From contig JASISA010000001.1 in the NCBI GenBank assembly GCA_031771865.1, positions 1,798,001-1,862,000 on the forward strand: a DNA stretch of 64,000 nucleotides, given 5' to 3'. This document shows, one piece after another, positions 10,597-21,951 of the stretch (the stretch's first letter is position 1; each line of letters opens with the position of its first letter). The stretch is from Nothophaeocryptopus gaeumannii (lineage: Eukaryota > Ascomycota > Dothideomycetes > Mycosphaerellales > Mycosphaerellaceae). The notes under the pieces are model-generated. The model had not been told where the DNA came from. It worked only from the letters and a program-made list of their open reading frames with translations, and did not search any database. A program made the translations under genes and the position numbers.

Positions 10597-11238
10597 TCAT
10601 ATAATAGGATCCGCCGCCCGATCATCACTCGGCATCCTCATATACGCATCAATAGCCGCCGAAAACGCCGCAAACCCCGCACATCCCACAGCCATAGCCT
10701 GCGGCCCTCCATTTCTCGCCAAAAACGCCCCTGTCAAACACCCACTCGCAACTCCATTCGCCAAATCATTCTTCGCCCGAAACCCTTCAATACAACATTC
10801 CGTACCGGCGAATATAGCTCCAATATATCCGAAATTCTTCGCAGAACTCCAACTGCCTTTGCCCATATCTTTGAGACCGGCTTTGAGTTGATCGCGCATG
10901 GGGATATCTTTTATTTGGGTGCCGACGCCGCCGGGGAGGCCGGCGGAGAGGGGGGTGTCGTAGCGCATGGAGGCCATGAAGAGACCGAAGAGACCGCCGA
11001 GGCCGAAACCCATTGTGCCGGCCATGACGGTTTTGGCGGGGCAGGATTCCATTGCGGTTTGCATCTAGATCACAATAGGTCAGTATGGTAGAACGGGATA
11101 GCTGTGCGTCGTCATGGAAGTAAGTGGAGGGTCTGTGATGCGCACCAGCTTGATCATCTGCTGTTGTTGCATTTGTTCTGCGTCCATTCCGGCTGGCGCA
11201 CCGCCGCCCATACCCATCGGTGAGCCAGGGAATGCCAT
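10597..11238 (-). CDS. TIM22: Mitochondrial inner-membrane translocase subunit Tim22
   Basis: Tim22 is the channel of the TIM22 complex, which inserts carrier proteins into the mitochondrial inner membrane. Exon 1 (11238-11146) encodes a Gly/Met/Gln-rich N-terminus ending QQQQMIKL. Intron 11145-11065 (GTGCGC...GATCTAG) is in phase 0. Exon 2 (11064-10597) begins MQTAMESCPAKTVMAGTMGF and carries the Tim17/22/23 family features: the GFGLGGLFGLFMASM membrane segment, the SAKNFGYIGAIFAGTECCIE motif and the C-terminal GGPQAMAVGCAGFAAFSAAI helix. The product is 186 residues, a normal length. The cysteines that form the intramolecular disulphide in the family are present (ESCP and ECC). Confidence 0.9.
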
Positions 11239-11487
11239 GGTGATGGCTCACGTGCCCGTTGATGTCGGGAAGATAGGTTGCGCGAGTACGCGAGTTGTCG
11301 AAAGTGAGAGCTCAAGTGGAAGCGGACGTTCGGTTGGAGTCTTCTCCTTTCGGTTAGTCGGTAGAACTTTATTCCGGAGCATAGCTGATCGTGAGGTGTC
11401 CAAGAGTTCATTCTGAAGTATCTACCGTCCAAGAGTCCCTTTCCAAGCTCCTACGCTAATCCATCATCCAATTCACTAATCCCGAGT

Positions 11488-13146
11488 TCAATCATTCCTC
11501 TTGCTCGCCCCGTAAGCGGCAGCTTCAGCGCCAGCGCCCATATAGTCTGGGCCCTGGTACTCCTGACCCGGACTAGGGGTGAGCGACTTCTCCCACTCCT
11601 GCATCAGATGGCTCGCCGTCCTTCTCAAAGACCCCGCAGACTTCTTAATTGCTGGCCATGGAATGGGATCCCTCTTCTGCGGCTCGAGGATGTCTGGGAC
11701 CGTGCTCGTACTGGTGCGTGGACTGCCAGATACAGTTGAGGGAAGTGTGTTGGCCTCGGAAGCCACGCTGGAGCATGATCGAGACTGCTCTGGACTATCA
11801 TCCCAAGTATCCCAGCCGTCGTTGGACACTGTCGAAAGTCGCTTGATCGAAGACGACTTCGCGTGTTTCGAAGCTGTCGCCTTCTTTTTCTGAGCTCCTG
11901 CCGTCTCACCAGGAGGTGGTACGCTATGTTCCATCCAGAATGAGGGATTCGCAAGATCTGGTAAGGCGCTGGCTGCGGATTGCTGTCGTGCTGGTGAAGG
12001 TCGCTTGGTTTCCACAGAAGCTTTGCTGATCGTTGAGCCGCGCGATCTTGGCCGCAGACTTTGATGGCTTTTCTGTCTCCTCGCAGCCTGTAGCGTTTGA
12101 GTACTACCCGTCCTACTCGGCGGAGGGATCTGATGTGATTCTTCTCCGACCGTAGCTTGCCGTAGATCCTCCCAGAACGTCCACAGTCCATCCTTGAAAT
12201 CTGTTGCCATTTTCTTGCCCGTCCTAAGGAGCGCCTCTTGATCAATGCTGGCCCTTTGAGTGAGGTCGATATTGAGGTCGGCTGTCCGATCGACTTCGTT
12301 CATAACATCGCTGTTCTCCGACGTCGTTCGCGGAGAGAGCTGAGGTCTTTTATGACCTTCGTCCATGCTCTGTGTTGCCCGGTTCTTCAAGCTTTCTTTT
12401 CTCGGCGGGAGCTGCCTTTGCGGAAGAGGCCCTGGAAGTTGAGTTTCTCTGACATTGTCTCGGGCTGGGCTCAGCAAGCTCAATGCTCTCGTATGCCTTT
12501 GACCTGGCAATACAGTCCTTCCGCCTGTCGTATTGCTTCTCGTTAGGAGCGCCTTCCGCCTCTCCATCTCTTGCTGTATCCACGCACTTGAGCCATTGGC
12601 GTCATCCTCGCTCTCTGTAGCCGGCAGACTTGTTTGAAGAGGCTGTAGTTTTGTTATTCGCTTCGCATCCTCTCTTTTCTTCTGCACCTCATGTCTCGCC
12701 CACTGCCGCTTCAACTTGTCCAGGTCTGCCTCAGCACGCCATAGCTCTTCCCTCAGTTCCAGCACTCTTCGCTCTTGGCTCGCGATCAGGGTCAGGAATG
12801 AGCTGCCATCAGGAAGCGTGCCATTCAAGCTAAGAGTAGCCTGCACCTCGGCCGGTGCTACCGAAACTGCGGCTTCCCGCACTGGGCTCTGAGTCGTGCG
12901 GATAGGCGTGTTGGCCCCGCTTGGCTGGATTTGAAACTGCACGGAGAACCTCTTTGCTCGTGGCTGATGTGTCGACTCCGATACTGCACTGGACAGGGTT
13001 CTTCCGTGGCTTTGGAAGCTCGTTCTGCCTGACGATGTGATTGAGGGTGCGGGACTCGCTGGCGGTGCTGTTTGCTCGGTGCCATTGGCGTTCATGTCTC
13101 CATCACGTACTTCGATAGGGCGATTTGGGATGGCAGATGAAGGCAT
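11488..13146 (-). CDS. DUF4048-type protein, unknown function
   Basis: A 552-residue, mostly disordered Ser/Pro/Arg-rich protein from the ATG at 13146. The recognisable block is GSSFLTLIASQERRVLELRE followed by an amphipathic coiled-coil helix (ELWRAEADLDKLKRQWARHE, residues about 140-165). This block, and the downstream WTFWEDLRQATVGEE segment, are typical of fungal DUF4048 proteins as I remember them. No enzyme motif, signal peptide or membrane helix is visible. The GPDYMGAGAEAAAYG tail is also conserved-looking. It diverges from the zinc-finger gene at 14401 across a 1.25-kb spacer. Function unknown; the family call rests on memory. Confidence 0.65.
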   Translation of the reverse strand: MPSSAIPNRPIEVRDGDMNANGTEQTAPPASPAPSITSSGRTSFQSHGRTLSSAVSESTHQPRAKRFSVQFQIQPSGANTPIRTTQSPVREAAVSVAPAEVQATLSLNGTLPDGSSFLTLIASQERRVLELREELWRAEADLDKLKRQWARHEVQKKREDAKRITKLQPLQTSLPATESEDDANGSSAWIQQEMERRKALLTRSNTTGGRTVLPGQRHTRALSLLSPARDNVRETQLPGPLPQRQLPPRKESLKNRATQSMDEGHKRPQLSPRTTSENSDVMNEVDRTADLNIDLTQRASIDQEALLRTGKKMATDFKDGLWTFWEDLRQATVGEESHQIPPPSRTGSTQTLQAARRQKSHQSLRPRSRGSTISKASVETKRPSPARQQSAASALPDLANPSFWMEHSVPPPGETAGAQKKKATASKHAKSSSIKRLSTVSNDGWDTWDDSPEQSRSCSSVASEANTLPSTVSGSPRTSTSTVPDILEPQKRDPIPWPAIKKSAGSLRRTASHLMQEWEKSLTPSPGQEYQGPDYMGAGAEAAAYGASKRND

Positions 13147-14400
13147 TAAAACATTGTCGGAATATGAATATTTGTTAGGTAGTCCAGGGCGACAAAACAA
13201 ACAGAGACGCGTAGGAGAGGGAGTAGTTCTTGACCCTTACCAGGATCTCGAGACACGACGCCTCTCTCAGCCTCTGTCTCGTGTGGGCACCGACGCACCG
13301 TCGTTTGGAAGTCATTATTGACGGCACTTGCCGCTGAGCGAATCTGGGGTCGATATTCTTCTTAGCAAGCATTCGTACATGGACACGTGGAAAGCACATT
13401 CCGTACAACAGTCGACATCATATGTCAAGGCAAAGGCTTCGGAGTGAGCAGCCGAGGCACAGAGATGTCTGAGAACCTTGCAAGAGCGCGAAGAGAACAA
13501 CACGACCGAGTCGCTAGCCGCGAAGCTGAACAAATGTCTTCTGGTGTACACAACTCGCGCTCCTTCGCTCAATAGTCCTACTTAAGACATCCCGCCTACG
13601 AACAGGGTAACAGAGCGGACGCGAATTCAAGATGGGACAAACGATACCACATTGCTCACCGAACGAGCGTCGCGAAGGCCGAGTATCGAGTATCGAGTAT
13701 CGCGGCACGGATCTAGCGGAAAAGCCGTGCCTGCTGTTGGGGTAGTACTTGCAAAGAGATCCAACTCGCCAGCGACGCTCTCTCCACATCAGGCGCAATC
13801 TTTGACTGAACATGTTTCTTCCTGTTGGACTCATTGACAGCAGTCTTGTTATATACCTACCTCATGTGCATCGCCCTTGTCAGGGGAGATGGCGTCTTGC
13901 TAGCAATGAGAGTCATGAGGTCCTCTCAGAAGAGCCAGCGTATCGTCCTAGATTCGAGAGATATCCGTCCAGATGTTCCAGTTGTGACATGTCCCTGCCG
14001 TCTTTCGTCAGCCTCGGCCGGAAAGAGGATGGTCCGATTCTCCATCACAGCATTCGTCATTCATCAGCGGTCCTCATCAGCACAGCAGCTCCTCTCGCGG
14101 GGAACATATCGAGCTATTGAGCGCCGCTGAGATGTTGTACAGCAGTTGTCTTCAGCCACCAGGCGACAGATTGGTTTAGTAGTACATACTTGGAATGGTC
14201 ATGCGAGGACAGCTCGAGAATTAAAGTGGTAAAGAATAGCCAACCAATCGGCAACAAGTAAACCATTTCCCCACTTCTCAGCCCCAGCTCCTCCAACGAC
14301 TCTTCAAAGAAGTCGGCTCCAACCCGACTTTGCGGATCTTCCTCCACGCGATCACCACGCAAAGATCGGGTCCACCGTCCAGGCTCAGACAAAGGCGCCG
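13147..14400. other. Intergenic, promoter region of two divergent genes
   Basis: The spacer separates the DUF4048-type gene and the transcription factor gene. Overlapping frames near 13500-14130 on both strands lack family motifs. A short GAGTATC repeat occurs near 13681-13700 (gagtatcgagtatcgagtat). Confidence 0.45.
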
Positions 14401-17214
14401 ATGGCCTCGACATCATCCCCTACTCAGCAGGCACCCTCGCTGGAGGACCAGCCCGCCATTGCAGGAGCGAGCGAGGGCGACTCGGGTGAGCCGCCACAGA
14501 AGAAACAGCGTCCAGCCGACGAAACCTCCACTGGGGATGCAGCAGCAACGACGAATGGCACCAATGGCACTGTGAATGGAGGAGGTGTGCAACCCAGCCA
14601 GAGACTCTATTCCTGTGGGAAATGCTCCAAAAGTTATGCCCGGCTTGATCATTTATCCAGACATGTTCGCATGCACACCCAGGAAAAGCCTTACCAATGT
14701 CAGATATGTACCAAGGCATTCGCAAGAGCGGATCTCTTGAAACGACACACTCTCGGCCATTCAAAGGACGATCCTCAGGCGAAGCCAACCATCATACAGC
14801 ACAGTCGTGTTTCGCAAGCTTGTGAGGCATGCGCTGGACTCCATCTAAAATGTGAAGAAGAAAAGCCCTGCAAACGGTGCACTAAAAAGGGCATCCAGTG
14901 CAATTTCACCCCTGGCTTCGCAGGAAGCGAGATGCGATCACCTACTGAGAATGGATATAGCCATGAACAACAGGCCTACAATGGCGTCCATCTCCAAATG
15001 CAGGCATTCACGCCCCAGAGCATGCCACCGCGAAGCTTACCTCCTCAGCCTGTACCACAGATGCAGCAGATGCATCAAGTCCGGACGCCCCCTTCTTTGC
15101 ATCATCGAAACTCTTATCCGGCTCCAACTCACCAAATGCCAGCGATGCAAATGCCTGATCACACACCACCTCAACCGCCCGCTCCCGCTCAGATGAGTAT
15201 GGAGGGAGCAATGATGCCTCCTCAGAACCCGGGAAATGGCATGTTTGACTATCTACGAGAGAAGATGGCGCCGACGAGCCAACCAAACGGTGTGCAAGTT
15301 ATGGACTACCAAGCTGGACCGTGGACTCCCCGGGAGCTCTTCGACTTTGGTGTAGATACCAACATGGAGTTAAATGATCTTGATTTGACCTTTCTTGATA
15401 CCTACAATAACGCAAACCCCTTCGACCTGCGAACTCCTAGCATAGGCTTTCCAACAACCGGCTCAGACATTGTTCCAAGCTTCACATCGGCGCCAGCACC
15501 TCCAATGGACACTACAGCATTGCCGAAGCCATCTGTCTGGCGCTTCCGGCCGCTTTCGAAAGACTCTGGCAGCGCTGAGCAAGCAAATCTTTCACTGCCA
15601 ACTCCGACCAGTCTTGACATTGATAGACGTGTCACATGTGAGCCTCTCTCACAAACCTCAAGGGACAAGATCTTGGCGATGGTATTGAGTACGTGCAAAC
15701 CGAACAGCATCCCTCGAGCAGTGGCGTGCTTCCCATCGATTGGTTTGCTAGACAGCCTCTTCCAGTTCTCTCTCACGTCTCCGGGGTCTCATGCGAAGCA
15801 CTGGATTCATGCACCGACTCTGTTGGCAGACCAGACCAGACCAGAGGTGCTCTCTGCAATCGTAGCAGCTGGTGCCGTACTGACCCCAGACGCATCCATA
15901 CGCAAAGTGGGCTACGCGATTCAAGAGGCTATCAGAACATCGATTCAGGTACAAGTTGAGGAGGATAACACACTTATGCGAGATCTCCAAATCATGCAAG
16001 CGTCCCTGCTGCAGCTCAAAATCGGTTTGTGGAGCGGCAATTCCCGCAAAATGGAGCTTGCTGAGGGCTTCCAGCAGGTGCTAGTCACCATGGCTCGGCG
16101 AGGTGGCTTATTCCGGAGAGGCACATATGAACGCATTGTACCGAATGCAGAGGACCAGGGAGAGGTTTTGGAGGACAAGTGGAGACAGTGGGTCAAGCAA
16201 GAATCTCGGAAACGCTTCGCCCTTCACCTGTTCAGGCACGACTTGGAGCAATCGGTGTCTCTCCTCAGCAGTCCTCTGATCTCCTACGCCGAACTGTATC
16301 TTCCACTGCCAGAATCAGAGAACCTGTGGCACTCGCCCTCAGCCGAATCGTGGAAGGCAGCATACATGCGAAACGCTGGTCCCAGACACGAGCGGCAGCC
16401 TTCGCTGGTGGGCTGCATCCAGGATCTGGACATCCTTGCGGTCAGAGATATCTTCATCGACCAAAGGCAGGCCAGCATGGCGGTGCTCGGTGCCGCATGG
16501 CGAATGATCTGGGAGTTCCGGCAGCTTGACTCCTCGCTCAAAGACACCACGAATCAGTGGAGCAACGGCAATCTGTTGATGCAAACGAGACACTCGGAGT
16601 TGACGAAGCTGCTTCAAAGCTTCCGCATCAGCTCGGTCGAAGATACTAAAGTCACGCTGATCGTCGAGCTTCTGCTAATGCATCTGCACATGTCTCTGGA
16701 CGACGTTCAGCTTTTCGCTGGTGTCGAAGGCGAGGAAGAGTCGCGCAGAGTGTATCCCTCACTTGTTCAATGGACACGGACAACAACAGCCCGACAAGCC
16801 ATCTTGCATGCCGGACAGGTGCTGCGGGCTGCAAGAGACCTTCGACCAGGTCTGATCTGCGACTTCGCGGCTATTGCTGTCTATCAAGCAAGCTTGGCTT
16901 TCTGGTCCTACGGTATCATCACACGCGCAACAGATCCTAGCCCTGTTGTTAACAACAACTTTACTGCGCTCTTAGACGGGGAGGATGACAACGGTGTGAA
17001 GCGATGGATCATCAACGGAAAAGGAAACGCTGCTATCCGAACCTGGATCGCAAACCCACCCTCCGAGATCGCGGTCTTGATCTCTAATCCGGACGAGGTC
17101 GTTGGTGCTGCTGTGGGAACGATGCGACGCAACCACCACGAGACTAGGAATCCACCGCTGGTGGACAATCTGATCAACATCATGGACGGACTACGAAAGG
17201 CAGCGAGGACGTGA
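14401..17214 (+). CDS. C2H2 plus Zn2Cys6 transcription factor
   Basis: A nuclear DNA-binding regulator of 937 residues in one exon. Two C2H2 fingers lie at residues 70-92 and 98-120. They are followed by a Zn2Cys6 cluster with cysteines at 141, 144, 151, 157, 160 and 167 (CEACAGLHLKC...CKRCTKKGIQC). Next comes a Pro/Gln/Met-rich region (about 185-290). The C-terminal half is helical and resembles the fungal-specific transcription factor domain, with segments such as AVACFPSIGLLDSLFQFSL and AGAVLTPDASIRKVGYAIQE. This two-finger-type architecture is known from regulators such as the melanin regulator Cmr1, but I cannot assign the target pathway and give no symbol. It converges on the S28 peptidase gene. 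Confidence 0.85.
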   Translation: MASTSSPTQQAPSLEDQPAIAGASEGDSGEPPQKKQRPADETSTGDAAATTNGTNGTVNGGGVQPSQRLYSCGKCSKSYARLDHLSRHVRMHTQEKPYQCQICTKAFARADLLKRHTLGHSKDDPQAKPTIIQHSRVSQACEACAGLHLKCEEEKPCKRCTKKGIQCNFTPGFAGSEMRSPTENGYSHEQQAYNGVHLQMQAFTPQSMPPRSLPPQPVPQMQQMHQVRTPPSLHHRNSYPAPTHQMPAMQMPDHTPPQPPAPAQMSMEGAMMPPQNPGNGMFDYLREKMAPTSQPNGVQVMDYQAGPWTPRELFDFGVDTNMELNDLDLTFLDTYNNANPFDLRTPSIGFPTTGSDIVPSFTSAPAPPMDTTALPKPSVWRFRPLSKDSGSAEQANLSLPTPTSLDIDRRVTCEPLSQTSRDKILAMVLSTCKPNSIPRAVACFPSIGLLDSLFQFSLTSPGSHAKHWIHAPTLLADQTRPEVLSAIVAAGAVLTPDASIRKVGYAIQEAIRTSIQVQVEEDNTLMRDLQIMQASLLQLKIGLWSGNSRKMELAEGFQQVLVTMARRGGLFRRGTYERIVPNAEDQGEVLEDKWRQWVKQESRKRFALHLFRHDLEQSVSLLSSPLISYAELYLPLPESENLWHSPSAESWKAAYMRNAGPRHERQPSLVGCIQDLDILAVRDIFIDQRQASMAVLGAAWRMIWEFRQLDSSLKDTTNQWSNGNLLMQTRHSELTKLLQSFRISSVEDTKVTLIVELLLMHLHMSLDDVQLFAGVEGEEESRRVYPSLVQWTRTTTARQAILHAGQVLRAARDLRPGLICDFAAIAVYQASLAFWSYGIITRATDPSPVVNNNFTALLDGEDDNGVKRWIINGKGNAAIRTWIANPPSEIAVLISNPDEVVGAAVGTMRRNHHETRNPPLVDNLINIMDGLRKAART

Positions 17215-17636
17215 AATGTTACGCAAAATTGCTTGAATCCGCAAATCAGTGGCGTCTGACACTCCAGCTTGTCGATGGAAAGACGACAGAATCCTCACGA
17301 CGGCGTCGTTACCGGCATGGATCACAAAATTGTCCTTCAGAAACGCAGGTCACGAGTACAGCGTAAAGCCAAGACAGTGGCCAAGGGTCTCCACGGAAGC
17401 GACTGCTCGGTCCATGTAATACCAGAAAGAAAACGGCGTCCAGCTAGCCAGCGACACATCCCAAGTGTTAGCGCAGCGTCCCAGAGACAGAGAGTATGAG
17501 CGATAAACGGCATCAGAGTCAGGTGCACAGAATGACTTGAACAGCGTCGTGTTCGATGTGGATATGACTTCGCAATAGTACCTTGAATGAATACTGATGG
17601 CCTTAGCCCTTCAACGATGCATACCTCGTCATACCA
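17215..17636. other. Convergent 3' spacer
   Basis: Spacer between the 3' ends of the transcription factor gene and the S28 peptidase gene. Nothing recognised. Confidence 0.5.
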
Positions 17637-19464
17637 TCAGAGCTCTCCCCTCTCACTCCCCCTCTTACTCTCTTTCCGCTTCTCCTTCTCCTCCCACATA
17701 CTCATCCACTTCCTGACAACCCTAATCTCCCACAAATGCGCATTCCTCACGAACTGCGGCTCTTCCTCCACCTCGGCGAGCCCTCCCAACCCATAACTAT
17801 CCCAATGATGCCCTCCTCCCGTAATCAACAACTGCGGCCGCAAATACGCCTCATCGGCACTCCTTGTCCTCCGATCGCCTGCCGCAGGCGCATGGTACGT
17901 CAAATCGAGCCAAACATCCTGGTCCCCATCGATGTGCGCCAACCGATCCGCTACCACGTTGTAACCCCCATACTTGTTCCACAGATTTAGATCCGGCGTC
18001 CTCGGTATCTTGTTATATTCCCCCGCCGGAAACGCCCATTCACACCATTGCTGTGTATAATTCACTTGCAAAACCCTCGAAATCAGACTCGGTCCTTGGG
18101 CGCGAGCGACTTGATACCCGCCGGATTCTGTGCATAGCGTGTATGTATATGAGCGTAAGGCAGTGTTTGTAGTATCAGCCCAGTACGTTTGATTTTGTGT
18201 TCCGAAACATTCGACGTTGTTGATTGGATACTCTGAGCAGGAGAAGGAGGCTGGGATGAGGTATTGCTTGACGTAGTTTGCGTAGTTTCCTAGGTTGGTC
18301 CAGGGTTGGCCGGCGGTGTAGGGGGCGAGTGCATAGTCGATCTGAGAAATGTTCTGTGGAGAGGAGGGGTTTGTTATGTTGGTACAGAAGAGCCAGAAGT
18401 CCTGGCTTCCGTTGTCGCCCCAGATGATTTCTTGCCAAGTGTTGCCGGGGTAGTTGTCTGGTCCTCCTAGGGGGTATGCAATGGTCATTGCGAAGTCGCG
18501 ATTGTCGGTGAGGGCTTCGAGGCCAAAAACACGTTTCATGTGGGAGATTTGAGAGGCGTTGCCGTGCGTGAAGACGTAGTCAATATTGTCGATGATGGCG
18601 TTGATGGAGCCGACGCAGTCTTGAGGGGCATACTTTTGGATGGGATCGTACCATTCGGGGTAGGCGTGTTTGGCGAATGTGGTGCCGCTGGCTGCGATAC
18701 CCGCCCAGAGGATGTCACCGTATGTCTTAATGGTGAAAGCGGTCTGTGCGCCTGCGAGACTGCCGCCGTACATGATCCAAGGTGTGCCTGGCGCTGTCAA
18801 AGATGCATTAACGCCAGGGAAAACGGCTTGCTGAGCGAAGTAGGCATTGTCCGCGATCGCTGCCACATATCAGCATTTGAATGTGAAGAACATGGAGTCC
18901 CGGAAGACATACTCTGCTCTTGAGTCAAGAATCGCAACTGATCCGTCGTCGTTGTATTGAAAGGGTAACTTTTGCCATAATATCGATTCTCGAGAATCAC
19001 TCCAATGCCACTGGTGGCTTCCATGAGAATCTTTACGACTGCGACACAGATCAGCACAAGCATGATGCGTACGGCCAGATTCCGCAGCCCTACATCCAGT
19101 CTCTAGATTGGAGAAACGATTCTCTCCAGCCGTCTCGCCTCCAATATACAACAGTACAGGTCCACCAGGCTTATAGTACGAGCTGTCGAAGAAGTATCTC
19201 TGCTTGAATGTAGCGTCTGGCAGATTTGGTGCATATCGACTGGAGTTTGGAAAGTGGTCGATCTGGATCGTTAATCAGTATCATGACCTCTGCTCGTGAA
19301 TGCGACGCTCGGCCTACCAATTGATCAAATGTATGTGCCGGGTATGCTGAAGTGCTTTGTCGACGCTCGAGACCTTGCACATGCTGGCTAAGCCTGTGCG
19401 CTTCTATCTTCGCAGTAATGCCTAACAGGCAAGTCGCCCAGACTCCGATTCCCTCGAAACGCAT
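17637..19464 (-). CDS. Secreted serine peptidase, family S28
   Basis: S28 enzymes (lysosomal Pro-X carboxypeptidase/DPP2 type; in fungi secreted acidic prolyl peptidases) cleave after proline. Four exons: 19464-19318, 19262-19094, 19038-18913 and 18859-17637, totalling 554 residues in a consistent frame. Introns are 55, 55 and 53 nt with GT-AG ends (GTAGGC, GTAGGG, GTATGT donors). Visible features are a signal peptide (MRFEGIGVWATCLLGITAKI), the start of the fold (IDHFPNSSRYAPNLPDATFK), GGPVLLYIGGE, the ILMEATSGIGVILENRYYG block, and the nucleophile elbow YGGSLAG with Ser about 181. The Asp motif DGDQDVW and the His motif GGGHHWDSYG lie near the C-terminus. The C-terminal tail is rich in Lys, Arg and Glu. 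Many N-glycosylation sequons fit secretion. Confidence 0.85.
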
Positions 19465-19942
19465 CTTCTGAAGTGATTGTCAGTAGCTCTGCTCGCATCA
19501 GAATTAGAGATTCAAAAGATTCAAGATTCAAAAAGCATTCTAATGACCAAGCGTGACAAGTCTTTGTCGAAGCTTTCGGTACCTGCAGCCTGATGAGCGA
19601 TGATGAAACTATTGCAGAGACGGTGCATATTGCGCGACCCGTTCGACCCAGCATGCTATCATGCACCCCTTGGTCGGATAAGAAGCAGTAGCATTTTGAT
19701 GAAGCCAAGCCAATTCGGGAAGGCGCTCGCATTCGGCATCATGCCGATGCGACATGGGTGACAACTGGGATGTAACATCAACTGCAGCGACTGAGGTGGT
19801 GCAAGATCGACAAAGAGCTTGGTGCAGCTTGATGCAGCACCTTATCTGAATGCCAAGGCGATATTGCATACCTGTTTGAGCTCGTCAACGTAAGGATTAT
19901 TATGCTCCTCCTACGCAGTCTTCCACATTGTGTCCTTCAGCT
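19465..19942. other. Intergenic, promoter of the S28 gene
   Basis: Lies upstream of the S28 start and downstream of the MFS stop (both on the minus strand). No motif-bearing frame was seen. Confidence 0.45.
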
Positions 19943-21951
19943 TTAATCGCTATCCCTCTCCTTCTCCGTTCGAACACTGTCGGCGTTGCGTCTGCTTCGC
20001 TCCCATTCAAAGTACGTGCTGACCTTGTCACTGACGCTTACACCACTGCCTTCGCGATCAAGCTCCTTCGATTTGGCGCCCTCCACCTTCTCGTAAAGGT
20101 CCCTCAGCTCCTGTATCTTCATGTCCCTGTCCTTCTCCGCGTCGTAGTTCAAATGGCGTTTCAGAACGACTCGCTCGAAGAGCGACAAGTGTCGAGGATG
20201 CACGGCAATACCATGATAGTCTTGCTGGCGACCTGCACGTACGAATCCCCAGTAGCGCTCCTGTTCTCTGAGATCCATTCCTGTCGTGTCGGGGATGAAG
20301 ATCATGGTCAGGCAGAATCCGATAAGTCCGAACCAGCATACGACCCAGAATTTCGTGCGAGTCCCGATGTAATTGTAAAGGACCGTGCTCGTTAACGCAC
20401 CAAGCTTACCGACAGCAGCGGAAAGACCATGCGCGGTGGAGCGGACTTGGGCGGGATACACCTCGGCCGCAAGAAGGAATGTTGTACTATTAGGGCCGAA
20501 CTGGATCCAGAAGCTGCTGAAGAAGTAAATGAAAATGAATCCTTGGGCTCCCGATGTGAAAGGTCCAGTGTACAGGTAGTCAAATGCGCCTGCTGCAATG
20601 ATGAACAAGATGAAGGACATGATGAATCCGACAGCTTGCATCTTCTTTCGCCCATACGCCTTGTGATCGATGAGAAAGGCTGCTAGGTAGTAGCCAGCCA
20701 ACTCGCAGCCAACGTTTATCAGATTCCAAAGCCAGTAGGTGAGAACTTTGTTGTGGTTGTCGGTAACAAGCTCCAACAGGAGAGAGCGGAAAATCTGGTT
20801 ACCATAAAATGGGAAATCGTTGCAGAACCAGCATACACTTGTCGCAAAGACTCTGTGCCAGTAGTGTGACATCGTGAGCTTAAGTGATTCAACATCGTAG
20901 CCAGTGACGTTGCTCTTCGACTTGCTGCTCTTGAGGTGGTCGTCGACAGTCTTCATCTTGTAAATACGCAGGTAGAGGAAGTAAAGCACGAAGACGGCCG
21001 CGAAGAAGAAGGCGATCCGGAACACTTCCTGGGTGTTGGCATTGCTGTAAGGCGGATTGCCACCGTGGTGAAAAATCAACATCAGGATGATTAGCACGAT
21101 TTGGTTCATCAGTTGGCCCCTGAGATATGTCAGTCTCGCGCAGTGCTTCCCGTTCACATCACCACTCACCATCCTTGCATCAAGAACGCTAGCAGCACAC
21201 TTCGTCCTCGATGTAAACGATCATTCTTCGCAGCACCCGGGCCGTGAGTACCTTTCTCCATAGCACTGGTGCTGGTCATGGGATATTCGCCTCCGACGCC
21301 AAAACCGAAGACTAGCAAGGATATTGCGTACATGACAGTCCATCCGTACAAGCTCTCACCCCACATGCCCGTCAGCATCAGACTACCAATGAACATCACA
21401 GTTGCATCCTGAATGAGACCCCACCGACGCCCGATCCAATCTCCAGCGACTCCGACAACGCATTGTCCGAAGATGATACCAACGATTTCTAAGTAATTCG
21501 CTGCTTGGACCCAAACTTTGTTGCAGACGCTATACTCTCGGAAGCAGGTCGGATAAACGGATTGGAAGAGCGGAGAGATGTTGCCGACTGAGAACAGAAC
21601 GTAGCCCTCCGTGAAGAACCCGACTCCCGTCAAGACGAAGTTGCGACAGTACGCAGTGAAAGTTTCGAGAGGGTCTGCCTTGAACATGTTCCAAACGAGC
21701 TTGAATTCCCGAGCAGCTTCCTGGTTCGATTGTTTGGTGATGGATTTGGTCCGCTGCGCTCTGGGCAAGTCGGCAAAGTATGTCTTGTTTTCGTAGGCAT
21801 CATCCGGGTAGATCTCATCGTGGAGAAGAGTCTCTGGATCTTCAGGTAATCCAGCAAAGGCGACATCCCGCTGAGTTGCGCCTGGGTCACGGTATCGCTC
21901 ATATTCGTCATCTTGCTGTACGCGTGGGTGCCCGTTCGTTTGGGTAGCCAT
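19943..21951 (-). CDS. MFS permease, phosphate/phospholipid-type (PHS family)
   Basis: A 12-helix major facilitator transporter of 652 residues. Exons 21951-21170 and 21119-19943 are joined across a 50-nt intron (GTGAGT...CTCAG) that splits the Trp of LMQGW/GQLMNQ. The cytosolic N-terminus of about 120 residues precedes TM1 (VLTGVGFFTEGYVLFSVGNI). The MFS signature GDWIGRRWGLIQDA follows, then FGFGVGGEYPMTST. This set resembles the phosphate:H+ symporter/Git1 branch. The second half includes DFPFYGNQIFRS, GPNSTTFLLAAEVYPAQVRS and a charged coiled C-terminal tail. It could import phosphate, glycerophospho-derivatives or a related ester; the substrate cannot be read from sequence. An in-frame TTG/ATG upstream would extend the start, but the ATG at 21951 (MATQTNGHPRV) fits best. 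Confidence 0.82.

Noticed and set aside
10429..11091. Plus-strand frame of 220 codons opposite TIM22
   Set aside because: Antisense shadow of a clear TIM22 exon.
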